Of a stretch of 39,325 bases of DNA, positions 15,211-23,952 are shown piece after piece. Under the pieces are notes generated by a model that saw nothing but the letters and a program-made list of their open reading frames with translations, was not told the origin of the DNA and did no database searches. Within the stretch, counting starts at the first letter, position 1. Every line of letters starts with the position of its first letter. The DNA lies in the NCBI GenBank assembly GCA_947305505.1, contig CAMZDX010000007.1:1-39325 (forward strand), given 5' to 3'. This DNA is from an uncultured bacterium. GTDB taxonomy: Bacteria > UBP6 > UBA1177. A program made the position numbers and the translations under genes.

Positions 15211-16720
15211 TATCCGCCTCCTGTTTAAGTTTCAAATTGACCGTCATATCCTTGTCAAGTGTGACCGCCATAGGTTTTATTGAATAGTCTTCGTATTCAA
15301 AACCGAGAATTATCACTTCCGATTCTTTTCTCGGCAGTTTCTTCGTGCATGGCGTTTTGCAGATCGTTTTTCCGTTTTCGTTGTTGAAAACCCTGACTCC
15401 CTTGATATTTGAATTTACGGTGAGTTTCATCATCGGCACTGTCTTTTTCAACGATTTTTTAGATGCGTCAGCGCTTTTTTTGTCATTCGGAAGCTCTTTT
15501 TTCTGTGCCGGAGTCTCTTTTGAAGCGGCAGTTTTGTCGTCATACTTTGAAAGCTCCGTCCGCTCCGCAATCATCGGAGGATTCTGCTTTACAACATAAG
15601 CATACGCCGCTATAGCCGCCAGAATAAGGAGACCGGCAACGATCACTATCTTCAGAGCATTTCCGGCACGCTTGTTTTCAATTGAAACGTGACGGACTTT
15701 TTCATCCTGCGACGAATTGAGCATTCTGATGATCTCTTCGCTCGATATCATGTCGGCCGCCGGATTCATGCTTCTTACAGTTCCGGAATTGAAAAGAAAA
15801 GCAAGGCTGATTTTTTCTTCCAGATTATACTTGATATAGACGTTTTTAAGATCGTTGAGGAGCAGCATCATCGTGCCGTACCTGTTGAAAGGCTTCTTTT
15901 CGAGGCATTTCATGATTATCGCATTGACATCAGACGGAATGTCGGGGTTTACATTGCTGGGGAGCTCAGGAAATTCATACTGATGTTTATGCAGTATTTT
16001 CATATAGTTATCATCAAAAAACGGCAGCCTTCCGGTCAGCATTTCGTAAAGGATAACACCCAGCGAATAGATGTCGGAAGCAGGTTCCACGCCCTCTCCG
16101 GCCGCCTGTTCGGGCGACATATATTCTGGCGTTCCGAAGATCGCACCGGACTTTGTCAAAGTGCGAAGGCGCTCGTCAGGTTTAACGTCGTCCTGAAGAA
16201 TCTTTGAAATACCGAAATCAACGATTTTTACAAAAGGATAGTTACCGTCCTTGTTTGTCAGAAGAATATTTTCCGGCTTGAGATCGCGGTGGATTATCCC
16301 TTTTCCGTGCGCGGAATAGAGTGCGACGGCTATCTGGGAAGCAACAGCGACCGCAAATTCGAGCGGAAGAAGATGCTGTTCTTTCATGACATCGGCAAGA
16401 GACCTTCCTTCGACATACTCCATTACGAAGTAGGCGTTTCCTTCTTCGGTGTAGCCGAAATCGGTAACGTCGACAATGTTGTCCTGACCGATATTGGACG
16501 CCGCGATAGCTTCACGCTTGAACCTTTCAACAGTGTCCTTGCGCTTGCTCTGTTCGTAGTGCAGAATCTTTATCGCAACTTTTTTGCGCAGTATCTCGTG
16601 CTCGGCAAGATAAACGCTGCCCATTCCGCCGGTGCCTACGAGTTTGATTATTTTATAGCGGTCGTTTATTACCGTGCCGATATATTTTTCCTCAAAATCA
16701 GCTGTAATATTTGTTATCAA
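15203..16720 (-). CDS. Transmembrane Ser/Thr protein kinase with C-terminal PEGA domain
   Basis: A Hanks-type kinase of 505 residues. It has the glycine loop GTGGMGSVY (29-37), catalytic lysine K51, HRDLKPEN (144-151), DFG (168-170) and the activation segment ending GTPEYMSPE (196-204). All catalytic residues are present. One membrane helix lies at about 356-377. A Lys/Ser-rich linker and a periplasmic PEGA-like domain (about 431-500) follow. The start is a TTG at 16720 with AGAGG six bases upstream; no ATG lies before the glycine loop. It is cotranscribed with phoH and possibly with the upstream lipoprotein, which might be a sensor partner. The PP2C phosphatase at 27511-28278 is a plausible antagonist. 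Confidence 0.95.
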   Translation of the reverse strand: MITNITADFEEKYIGTVINDRYKIIKLVGTGGMGSVYLAEHEILRKKVAIKILHYEQSKRKDTVERFKREAIAASNIGQDNIVDVTDFGYTEEGNAYFVMEYVEGRSLADVMKEQHLLPLEFAVAVASQIAVALYSAHGKGIIHRDLKPENILLTNKDGNYPFVKIVDFGISKILQDDVKPDERLRTLTKSGAIFGTPEYMSPEQAAGEGVEPASDIYSLGVILYEMLTGRLPFFDDNYMKILHKHQYEFPELPSNVNPDIPSDVNAIIMKCLEKKPFNRYGTMMLLLNDLKNVYIKYNLEEKISLAFLFNSGTVRSMNPAADMISSEEIIRMLNSSQDEKVRHVSIENKRAGNALKIVIVAGLLILAAIAAYAYVVKQNPPMIAERTELSKYDDKTAASKETPAQKKELPNDKKSADASKKSLKKTVPMMKLTVNSNIKGVRVFNNENGKTICKTPCTKKLPRKESEVIILGFEYEDYSIKPMAVTLDKDMTVNLKLKQEADNG

Positions 16721-16763
16721 AATTTCCTCTCACACAAAATGTTCAAAGCAGAATCGAATAAAA

Positions 16764-17867
16764 TCAATAAGATACCGTAATATCATCCATATAGAAACCG
16801 CTGAGCACATCAGATTCGTCACTGATAAAACGGAAACCGATTTCGACACTCTTCCCTTTATAAGCTGAAAGATCACCGGTGAATTTGTAGTATGCTGTTT
16901 TGAGCGGCTTTGTAATTTTCGTCTTTGTGTTGTCAAGAGCGGAGGTTGCAGATGGAGTGTTCGCCGAAAGATAAAGCCCGGTCGTGGTTTCCCACATTTC
17001 TCCGTCTTTTTTGATCAGGACTTCGACATAATCAAAAGGATTGTAGCCTGTTCCGACAACATCAACCCATGCATAAAACGAAATTTCAGGTTTTCCGGAT
17101 GAAGGAACCGTTATCGCAGTGTTGTAGTATAACAGATCCATACAGTTGTTCGGATAGGTTCCTTCAAGATTTGTCGCCGCGACACTGCTTCCGCCGTGCG
17201 CCTCGCCCGGACCGCTCACCGGAGTACCGATTTTCCAGCATGGATTTCCTTCCATACTTGGAACTATCGTCCATTTCGTGCCGCCCTCCTCAAAATTTTC
17301 AGTCATAAGCGTTTGACCTACAACCTGTTCACTCGAACTATCGGCATCGTTGTCCGGCACATCTGCATCTTTATCTTCGTTATCCTTATCCGGATAATAG
17401 GGATCATCATCGTTTTCTTCGCTATCCTGATCAGTTCCGGGATTGGTGTTGTTCGCATCGGGCAATTCGTTTTCGGAACCGCCGCCGTTCGAAGAAACAC
17501 ATTCGCCGGAAGCCAGATTGCATTTCGGATATAACGGATCCTTACAGTCGCTGTCCGAAGAGCACAAAACAGCTGAAGCCTCCTTGTCTGTTATGCAGAA
17601 ACCCTCACTCTCTTTGCATTTCCATTTGATCGGACAATCGGCCTGAGAGGAACAGAGCTGTCTCTGTTTGCAGAAATAAACAAGCATTCCGAGACCTGTA
17701 TCCTGCTGCGGATTTTCAAGATCACAGTAAGCATTCCTGCTGCAGTCGGCATTCGAATTGCAACGTATCTGTGTATCGCCTTCTTCCTCTTCGCTACCCG
17801 AACAAGAGATTGCAAACAAGCCGCAAACAAGCGAAACAATCAACAAAAACAAGAACCTTTCTTTCAT
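16764..17867 (-). CDS. Lipoprotein with Cys-rich N-terminal part, acidic spacer and jelly-roll-like C-terminal domain
   Basis: The 367-residue protein has a lipobox AISC (cysteine 22) and a good AGGAG site before ATG 17867. Residues about 30-125 carry three cysteine-rich units of the form CxxxxDCxxxxYC (for example CNSNADCSRNAYC and CSSDSDCKDPLYPKC). A strongly acidic Asn/Asp spacer covers about 130-180. The rest (about 190-367) resembles a MAM-like or carbohydrate-binding jelly roll, beginning TLMTENFEEGGTKW and ending GFYMDDITVSY. It is likely an outer-membrane-anchored binding protein. The kinase gene follows after 43 bases, so the two may be cotranscribed. Family membership is a reading by eye. 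Confidence 0.8.
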   Translation of the reverse strand: MKERFLFLLIVSLVCGLFAISCSGSEEEEGDTQIRCNSNADCSRNAYCDLENPQQDTGLGMLVYFCKQRQLCSSQADCPIKWKCKESEGFCITDKEASAVLCSSDSDCKDPLYPKCNLASGECVSSNGGGSENELPDANNTNPGTDQDSEENDDDPYYPDKDNEDKDADVPDNDADSSSEQVVGQTLMTENFEEGGTKWTIVPSMEGNPCWKIGTPVSGPGEAHGGSSVAATNLEGTYPNNCMDLLYYNTAITVPSSGKPEISFYAWVDVVGTGYNPFDYVEVLIKKDGEMWETTTGLYLSANTPSATSALDNTKTKITKPLKTAYYKFTGDLSAYKGKSVEIGFRFISDESDVLSGFYMDDITVSY

Positions 17868-17897
17868 TTTTCACTCCTGAAAAAATTAAGTCTGACC

Positions 17898-17925
17898 ATT
17901 CTAATAATTTAAGGAAAAATTTCAA
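17898..17925 (-). promoter_or_regulatory. Probable promoter of the lipoprotein-kinase-phoH-lipB operon
   Basis: TTGAAA (17920-17925) and TAGAAT (17898-17903) are 16 bp apart on the minus strand, 30 bases before the lipoprotein ATG. It is the only clear promoter ahead of the five-gene block ending with lipB. Confidence 0.6.
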
Positions 17926-17945
17926 CTATTCGGGGATTTTTTCTT

Positions 17946-18000
17946 GCCGCGGCGAGATATCGGAATATCAAAATACAGTTATATCGACAAAAATCGCGGC
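17946..18000. repeat. Imperfect inverted repeat after pal
   Basis: GCCGCG (17946-17951) faces CGCGGC (17995-18000), with an inner CG/ATAT pairing. It sits directly after the pal stop codon. No T-run follows on either strand, so it is not a normal intrinsic terminator; it could stabilise the tol mRNA end. Confidence 0.35.
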
Positions 18001-18001
18001 A

Positions 18002-18739
18002 TTAGTTTTCGCGTTTGAATTCGGCTCTTCTGTTTTTGAACCACGCTTCTTCGTTTGAAGCGGGATCTACAGGACGTTCTTCGCCGTAGGAGACGATTTT
18101 TATCCTTGCTGAATCGATACCTGCCTGTATCAGTTTGTTTTTGACTTCCATAGCTCTCTTTTCACCGAGCGAGAGGTTGTAGTCGTTGCTGCCGCGTTCA
18201 TCGGCGTGACCTTCGATTCTGACTACTCTTTCGGGGAAATTCATCATCCACTGCGCCATGATGTCGATCTTCGGGAGATCTTCTTCAAGAACGGCGTACT
18301 GGTTGTATTCGAAGTGAATGATCTGGAAATCCATTTCTGGATTTTTAGGATCAACGGAAGGATCTGCCGCATCGTTTGAAGTGATGTTTTCTTCTTTGAT
18401 GGAGCCGTCATCCTCGCCGTTTCCTTTTTTATCCTTTTCGGTCATGCACTCGTCCGGATGTTCACGGTAGTATTTTGCGATCGCGTCGCTTTTCTCCTTT
18501 ACGGCGTTGAAAAGCTCCTTTGCCTTGTCGTAATTCTTGTTGTTGACCTCTTCACGTGCCTGATTTAAAAGCTCTTCTGCAGCGAGATAGTTCTCTCTGT
18601 CGCAGTCTTTGCCCGCTTCGGCATCGGCAAAAGCCTTTTCGGCAAGTTCCCTTTCATCTTTCGGCGGATTGCCGGCGCATGAACAAAGCACTGTAAAAAC
18701 AAAAACAGCAACTGCACAAAAATTGAAAATCTGTTTCAT
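18002..18739 (-). CDS. pal: Peptidoglycan-associated lipoprotein Pal
   Basis: Pal anchors the outer membrane to peptidoglycan and interacts with TolB. The 245-residue protein has a lipobox LCSC (cysteine 21). A helical, charged region of about 70 residues follows ([20 protein letters not shown]), then an acidic linker. The C-terminal OmpA-like domain contains [20 protein letters not shown] and ENEAW-like [13 protein letters not shown], with the residues that bind diaminopimelate. It is longer than E. coli Pal (173) because of the extra helical part. It follows tolB by 11 bases and closes the tol operon; no cpoB follows. Confidence 0.95.
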   Translation of the reverse strand: MKQIFNFCAVAVFVFTVLCSCAGNPPKDERELAEKAFADAEAGKDCDRENYLAAEELLNQAREEVNNKNYDKAKELFNAVKEKSDAIAKYYREHPDECMTEKDKKGNGEDDGSIKEENITSNDAADPSVDPKNPEMDFQIIHFEYNQYAVLEEDLPKIDIMAQWMMNFPERVVRIEGHADERGSNDYNLSLGEKRAMEVKNKLIQAGIDSARIKIVSYGEERPVDPASNEEAWFKNRRAEFKREN

Positions 18740-18750
18740 ATCGCACCTCT

Positions 18751-20052
18751 CTAATTAGTTTCCGCCGGAGACCACGAAGGCATAAGAACTTCGCCTTCAC
18801 CCGAATAAACCGCGATCTGTCTGGTTCCGCTTACATTGGAAAGGAAAAGTTTGCTTTTCCCGCTTCTGTTGGAAGAAAAACCGATCACTTTGCTGTCGGG
18901 TGAGAATGTCGGGGATTCGTTTTTTCCCTGATTCTGCGTGATCCTGCTGATCTGTCTTGATGCCAGATCTATTATAAAAAGATCGAACTGGTACTTTTCG
19001 TCACGGCCGCTGAAAGCAACTTTCTTACCGTCAGGACTGTACTCCGGATCCTGATTGTAGTTTCCCTGTTCGGTGAGTCTTTCGACTTTGTTGAGATCGG
19101 AAAGAGACATTTTGTAAACCTGCGGATTTCCCGATCTGCTGGAGACAAAAACGATTTCCTGACCGTCAGGACTTACGCTCGGAGCTGTATCGGTCTCGGA
19201 ATTGACCGTAAGTCTCTTGAGCTCGTTTGTCGTCGTATCGAGCGAATAGATCTCCGAATTTCCGTCTTTCGAAAGGCAGAGCGCGATAGTTTTGTTGTCG
19301 GGATAAGCACTCGCTGAAACATTGAGCCCTTCATAGGCCGAAACTGTCTTTATCTGCGATGTTTTGAGATCGTATGAGTAAAGGTTTGGATTGTTCTTTT
19401 CGTGACTCGTGAAGAAAATCTTGCTTCCGTCAGCCGACCATTCGGGAAGAAGTATCGTTTTCGATGTGGAATAGAGCGCCTTTCTGCCTGTGCCGTCGAA
19501 ATTCGTGACAACGAGAGTGTATTTTTCGCCGGTTTTTTCGACAAAAGCGATTTTCGAGAACATGAAATTCATCTCTTCACCGGTGAGGAGTTTGATGACC
19601 TCTGCTGCAAAGCGGTAAGCCGACTTCTTCGCAAGAGCGGCCTTTGACGTATATTTTTTCTGGACGACCGGCTTTCCTTTTGCGACATCAAAAAAAGCAA
19701 GTTCAAGCTCTATTTCGTCCTTGCCTTTTACCGTTCCCTTGATAAGACCGTTCGCACCGACATCAAGCCACGATTTGAAGTTGACCGCTTTAAATGCGAC
19801 TTCCGGTTTTTCCAAGAATGAACGCTTGTCAAGAATTTTAAAATATCCCGTAATATCAAGCACTTTTTCTATAGCGGAAGAAATTTCCGAAGCCATTGCG
19901 GCATCTGCGCCGTCAAGAACGGCAAGCGGAGAAACAGCCATGTTGTACTCGGCAACAGCACCGTCTTTCACCTCGACCTGAAGCTGGGCAAAAAGATTCA
20001 TTGAAGCAAAAATCACCGCGGCAAGGGTGATCAATCTGAAACGAACGGACAT
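18751..20052 (-). CDS. tolB: Tol-Pal system protein TolB
   Basis: TolB is the periplasmic propeller protein of the Tol-Pal system. The 433 residues start with a signal peptide ending LFA near residue 22. The N-terminal domain ([20 protein letters not shown]) is followed by repeated SPDGxxIxFxS blades, for example [17 protein letters not shown] and [13 protein letters not shown], typical of a six-bladed propeller. It overlaps the end of tolA by 22 bases, so translational coupling is likely. Length and order (tolA, tolB, pal) fit the standard operon. Confidence 0.95.
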   Translation of the reverse strand: MSVRFRLITLAAVIFASMNLFAQLQVEVKDGAVAEYNMAVSPLAVLDGADAAMASEISSAIEKVLDITGYFKILDKRSFLEKPEVAFKAVNFKSWLDVGANGLIKGTVKGKDEIELELAFFDVAKGKPVVQKKYTSKAALAKKSAYRFAAEVIKLLTGEEMNFMFSKIAFVEKTGEKYTLVVTNFDGTGRKALYSTSKTILLPEWSADGSKIFFTSHEKNNPNLYSYDLKTSQIKTVSAYEGLNVSASAYPDNKTIALCLSKDGNSEIYSLDTTTNELKRLTVNSETDTAPSVSPDGQEIVFVSSRSGNPQVYKMSLSDLNKVERLTEQGNYNQDPEYSPDGKKVAFSGRDEKYQFDLFIIDLASRQISRITQNQGKNESPTFSPDSKVIGFSSNRSGKSKLFLSNVSGTRQIAVYSGEGEVLMPSWSPAETN

Positions 20053-20876
20053 TCAAAACCCTCCTTTAATACAAGTTTCTTCAAATTCTTATCGTCTGGC
20101 AAAGGAAGCTTTCCGGTTTTTTTGACGGCTTCGATTACCGAACTGTCGTAGACTGAATTTCCCGATGAAGATTTGATTTTTATGTCATAAACCTCTCCGG
20201 AAAAAGTTATTTTGAAATAGATTTTAGTCATCAGTTTTTTACGCTCATCGGCAGAGATTATACTCGGAATACTCCAGTTTTCCTTAATCTTTTTACTGAC
20301 TTGACGAGCATACATATTTGCCTTGAGCGCAAGTGCGGGATCTGTGACGTCTCCGTCCTCGACTCCGTCTTTCGCGCCTTCCTTACTCTCTTCTGCACGG
20401 GCGTCGCGCTTGATCTTTTCCATGACGTCGCCGGCAAGAAGTTCGTCAAGTGAAGAAGGTTTTTTCTTTTCCTCTTTCGGCGCCTCTTCAGGCTTTTTCT
20501 TTTCTGCAGCTTTCGGCTCTTCCTTCGGTTTCAGCGAGTTTTCCTTTCCTTCAGGCTTTTTTTTCACCTCGGACTTCTCCTCTTTTTTCGGCTCCGTTTT
20601 CTGATCTTTCTTTTCCGATTTCGGCGCAGGTTTCGGCTGGGTTATACGCGGCAGCAGCTTTTTGTCCCGCTCTTCTCCCAGTTTAACGAGTTTCGCCTGA
20701 ACAAATTCGAACTCGATCTTGTGACTTTCGGCAAACCAGAGACCGCTTGCGAAAACGATCAGCACCAGAATATGGAGAATAAGCGATCCTGCGGAACATC
20801 TTAAGAAAATCTTCCGGCTGATACCGCCTGAATTTTTCCCGAAAATAAATGATCCGTTCCTTACGTTGCCCGCCAT
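20031..20876 (-). CDS. tolA: Tol-Pal system protein TolA / TonB-family C-terminal protein
   Basis: This 281-residue protein links the inner-membrane TolQR motor to TolB-Pal. It has a cytoplasmic N-terminus, one membrane helix at about 27-49 (SLILHILVLIVFASGLWF), a long Lys/Glu/Pro-rich region (about 75-145) and a C-terminal TolA/TonB-like domain (IYFKITFSGEVYDIKI to GKLPLPDDKN). It is shorter than E. coli TolA (421) mainly in the central helical part. The gene lies between tolR and tolB, with five bases after tolR. A TonB function cannot be excluded from the C-terminal domain alone, but the context favours TolA. Confidence 0.9.
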   Translation of the reverse strand: MAGNVRNGSFIFGKNSGGISRKIFLRCSAGSLILHILVLIVFASGLWFAESHKIEFEFVQAKLVKLGEERDKKLLPRITQPKPAPKSEKKDQKTEPKKEEKSEVKKKPEGKENSLKPKEEPKAAEKKKPEEAPKEEKKKPSSLDELLAGDVMEKIKRDARAEESKEGAKDGVEDGDVTDPALALKANMYARQVSKKIKENWSIPSIISADERKKLMTKIYFKITFSGEVYDIKIKSSSGNSVYDSSVIEAVKKTGKLPLPDDKNLKKLVLKEGFECPFVSD

Positions 20877-20881
20877 ACCGG

Positions 20882-21331
20882 CTACTCCTTCTCCAAAGGT
20901 TCAGTCACCAGATTGATATTGTTAATGCCTGCTTTTTTCATTATCGCCATGATTCTGACAACGTAACCGTACGAAAGATCGCGGCTCGCGTGGAGATAAA
21001 TCTCCTTTTTTTCCTGCAGGAAAGCATTGGTTCTGAGTTTCACCTCAAGATCCTTGAGCGGAACTTCGATCGGAGGCTTTACGTCACTTACAAAAATCTT
21101 GTTGTCCGACTCTTTTTTGCCGCTGAAAACCCTGACGATGAACTTGTCCTTCGGACTTTCTATCGGAATAGTCTCGGTCTGAGGCAGATCAAGGTCGACG
21201 CCCTGCTCGATAAGAGGTGCTGCAACCATGAAAATTATCAGCAGCGTAAAAACGATGTCGACCATCGGAGTTATATTCATCTCGGCGCGGACATTTCTTT
21301 TCCGCGGTTCTTCCATTCCGTAATTTGCCAT
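20882..21331 (-). CDS. tolR: Tol-Pal system protein TolR (ExbD family)
   Basis: The 149-residue protein has one N-terminal membrane helix containing the conserved aspartate D25 of the proton channel in TPMVDIVFTLLIIFM. The periplasmic ExbD/TolR domain follows, with VDLDLPQ and the helical-strand end (VRIMAIMKKAGINNINLVT). With TolQ it forms the motor that energises TolA. Its start codon shares a base with the tolQ stop (TGATG), so the two are probably made at a coupled rate. Confidence 0.94.
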   Translation of the reverse strand: MANYGMEEPRKRNVRAEMNITPMVDIVFTLLIIFMVAAPLIEQGVDLDLPQTETIPIESPKDKFIVRVFSGKKESDNKIFVSDVKPPIEVPLKDLEVKLRTNAFLQEKKEIYLHASRDLSYGYVVRIMAIMKKAGINNINLVTEPLEKE

Positions 21332-22053
21332 CAGACGTTGCTCCTTTTGATCTGATTAAGGAAATCGGCCGAAATATTCATCGCTTCGTTCTCGAATTTC
21401 TGAAGTTTTGCGTTAAAGTAGTTGAAAGCGACCGATGCCGGAATTGCCGCAATAAGTCCGAACGCCGTCGTTACAAGCGCATCGGAAAGGTGCGGCGCGA
21501 TAGATCCGAGCGTTGCACTGCCGGTTTTACCGATTTCCTGAAATGCGTTCATGATGCCGTAAACCGTTCCGAAAAGACCGATGAAAGGTGAAGCCGTTGC
21601 AGTTGTCGCCAGAAACGAAAGGCCGTTTTCGAGAAGCTGGATCCTTACGTGAGTTTCACGTCTCATCGCCCTGTCGACGTTTGCGGCAAGTTCATCGACT
21701 TTTCCGCCGATAATGACGATTCCTTTCTCCTCCCAGCTTTCCTTCGTTTCCTTAAATTCAGCATATCCGGCTGAAAAAACTGATGAAATCGGAGATTTTG
21801 TCATTGAAGCCGTCTTTGCCGCAATATCGTTAAGATCTTTGTTTTTCCAGAAAACTTCGACAAATTTTGCCGTTTCTATAGCAGCAAGCCTGTATTGAAC
21901 AAACTTTGCGGCGATTATCGCAAGAGAAACAATGCTCGCAGCGATAAGAGCGAAAAGCATGACATTTACGAGCAGAGAAGAGTTCTTCACCGTTTCTGCA
22001 AGCTGCAAACCTGTCGTCAGGGAATTTGCCGCAAAATTAAGATTGATGATCAT
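21331..22053 (-). CDS. tolQ: Tol-Pal system protein TolQ (ExbB/MotA family)
   Basis: This 240-residue protein has three hydrophobic helices typical of TolQ/ExbB: about 28-50, and the pair in ATTATASPFIGLFGTVYGIM and GLIAAIPASVAFNYF. The GLFGTVYGIM motif and the conserved Thr/Pro helix residues are present. I chose ATG 22053, which has GGAGG five bases upstream; the preceding in-frame TTG is unlikely. It starts 39 bases after rseP, with no room for a strong promoter, so the tol genes are probably read through from rseP. Confidence 0.94.
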   Translation of the reverse strand: MIINLNFAANSLTTGLQLAETVKNSSLLVNVMLFALIAASIVSLAIIAAKFVQYRLAAIETAKFVEVFWKNKDLNDIAAKTASMTKSPISSVFSAGYAEFKETKESWEEKGIVIIGGKVDELAANVDRAMRRETHVRIQLLENGLSFLATTATASPFIGLFGTVYGIMNAFQEIGKTGSATLGSIAPHLSDALVTTAFGLIAAIPASVAFNYFNAKLQKFENEAMNISADFLNQIKRSNV

Positions 22054-22092
22054 CAAAGCCTCCGGATAAATTTAAAATTTCAAAACTATCAA

Positions 22093-23751
22093 TCAATTAT
22101 GATTAAAAAACATCGGGATATATCTCGCAAAATCGTTAAATACCGCAAAAATCATAAGCGCGCACAACAGAACAAGTCCGACCATAAGTGCCCGTTCCTT
22201 TATTTTCTGCGGGATAGTCCGCCTGAAAATCCCTTCAAGCCCGTAAATAACAACGTATCCCCCGTCGAGAACAGGTATCGGGAACAGATTGATAAGCCCC
22301 AGATTTATGCTTATCATCGCCATTATAGCCAGAAAATAGCGCAAACCCGCTTCGGCTGCACGCTTTGAAATGTCAAAAATCATGATCGGACCGCCAAGAC
22401 CTTTTGCCGAAAGTTTTCCCGAAATCATGTAGGCGAAACCTTTGAAAGTGGCGCCGATCACATCAGTCATCTCCTTTGCCGCATATCTGACGGGAAAAGT
22501 CAGAATATTGTTGCGGCGCGCATAAAACTCTTCGACATTCGGATCATAGTCAAAAACCGCGCCCCAGTTCATTCTTTTGTCGCGCAGCCCCGTCATTTCG
22601 TTTTCTTCCTCATCAAAAGATGCTGTAAATTCAATAGATTGCGATTCTTTATCCCTGATGATAGAAAGCTTGACGCTCTCTCCTTCCCTGAGTTTGCTCA
22701 TTATCGAATAAAACTGGAAAGGAGCAGTAACTTCCGTACCGTTCACCGCAGTTATAAAATCACCTTTTTTTACACCGACTTTTTCTGAATAACTTCCTTT
22801 TTCAACCGAATCGATGACTAGTCCTCCGTAAGCTATGTCAAGCTTTTCAGAGTTGGTTTCCGCATTGCTTTCGTCACCTTCTCCGGCAGATTTTTCTGGA
22901 AAATCAACAGAAATTTCTTTTCCGCCCCTAAGAACTGCCATCTTTTTGAAAGGCTTTTTTATTCTTTCCATAAGTTCGTAATATCTTTCAATTTTTTCTC
23001 CGTCAACAGAAAGAATCAGGTCTCCGTTTTCAAGCCCTTCGAATTCTTTGAGCAGAAAAATCCTGGGCTCTCTGGGAGCGCGGACGACACCGAGTTCGCA
23101 ACGCTGGTGCGTATCGCCGAAAGGATCGGTATAGGAACCCTGTTTAGGACTGACGCTATAGGTTTTTACCTCTTTCGTAAACGCCTTTTCTACTTCGACC
23201 GTTACACTTTCACATTTTCCCGATTCACTCATCGGTGCAAGAACCGAAGGAATGTCATCCCAAACAGCAATATCTTCGCCGTTTATCTTTATTATTCGGT
23301 CACCGTCGGAAATTCCTGCCGCATAGGCAGCTCCGTCTGAAGAAACAAACTCTAGAACCGATGAAGGAGCCGAAAACATGAAGCATGCAACAACCATGAG
23401 GACTAAAAACGCGAAAATCAGGTTGAAAACAGGTCCTGCACAGACAATAATAACTTTCTGCCACCATTTTTTGCTGCTGAAAGCGAAGGGAAGATCCTTT
23501 TCCTCAATATCATTGCCGTCGGAAGTCGATTCGCCGAGCATTTTAACATAACCGCCAAGCGGAACCATCGATATCCTGTATTCGGTATCACCCGATTTTT
23601 TCTTGAAAATCGGCTTGCCGAAACCTATTGAAAAAACTTCTACTCTGACCCCGAAAATTCTTGCAAAAAGAAAGTGACCGAACTCGTGAACCAGAACCAC
23701 GACTCCGAGAAGAATTATGCCGAACAAATACATATACATCGCAAATTCCAT
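22093..23751 (-). CDS. rseP: Site-2 zinc metalloprotease RseP with three PDZ-like modules
   Basis: RseP cleaves membrane-embedded anti-sigma factors and signal-peptide remnants. HEFGH is at residues 22-26 in the first membrane helix, and the third zinc ligand is in NLFPIPVLDGG near residue 489, within the C-terminal helices. The protein has about 552 residues, roughly 100 more than E. coli RseP. The periplasmic part shows three PDZ-like units: about 127-200 (GISDGDRIIKING), 227-280 (LENGDLILSVDGE) and 305-377 (GVKKGDFITAVNG). The start is uncertain: ATG 23751 lacks a good ribosome binding site and ATG 23739 is possible. It heads the rseP-tol unit. Confidence 0.92.
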   Translation of the reverse strand: MEFAMYMYLFGIILLGVVVLVHEFGHFLFARIFGVRVEVFSIGFGKPIFKKKSGDTEYRISMVPLGGYVKMLGESTSDGNDIEEKDLPFAFSSKKWWQKVIIVCAGPVFNLIFAFLVLMVVACFMFSAPSSVLEFVSSDGAAYAAGISDGDRIIKINGEDIAVWDDIPSVLAPMSESGKCESVTVEVEKAFTKEVKTYSVSPKQGSYTDPFGDTHQRCELGVVRAPREPRIFLLKEFEGLENGDLILSVDGEKIERYYELMERIKKPFKKMAVLRGGKEISVDFPEKSAGEGDESNAETNSEKLDIAYGGLVIDSVEKGSYSEKVGVKKGDFITAVNGTEVTAPFQFYSIMSKLREGESVKLSIIRDKESQSIEFTASFDEEENEMTGLRDKRMNWGAVFDYDPNVEEFYARRNNILTFPVRYAAKEMTDVIGATFKGFAYMISGKLSAKGLGGPIMIFDISKRAAEAGLRYFLAIMAMISINLGLINLFPIPVLDGGYVVIYGLEGIFRRTIPQKIKERALMVGLVLLCALMIFAVFNDFARYIPMFFNHN

Positions 23752-23775
23752 AACAAAAAACAATCAAAACATCGG

Positions 23776-23854
23776 ATTATAAACATAAAAATCAATAAGA
23801 AAAGAGATAAATGCATATATTTTTATATTTTTTATCCATCTTTAACGCATTATA
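23776..23854 (-). promoter_or_regulatory. Two candidate -10 boxes upstream of rseP
   Basis: Perfect TATAAT hexamers occur on the minus strand at 23849-23854 and 23776-23781 in an AT-rich 200-bp gap. Neither has a convincing -35 at the usual distance; TTGTAT precedes the first at only 14 bp. Either could drive rseP-tolQRAB-pal. Confidence 0.35.
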
Positions 23855-23952
23855 ACAAAAATCACCTGATACAAACAGATGAGACGCAACAAAAATTTCA
23901 GGATTAAAGATGAATTTCGTGAAAAAATTTAAAGAATAAAAGCTGCTTCAGA

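Noticed and set aside
1250-17912. Shared 16-mer TTAAATTATTAGAATG upstream of radC (1250-1265) and of the 367-residue lipoprotein gene (minus strand, 17897-17912)
   Set aside because: It is AT-rich and overlaps promoter-like sequence in both places. One match of this length is near what chance allows in AT-rich gaps, and no third copy was seen.
17946-18000. Intrinsic terminator after pal
   Set aside because: The inverted repeat is imperfect and no T-run follows on the minus strand, so it is listed only as a repeat.
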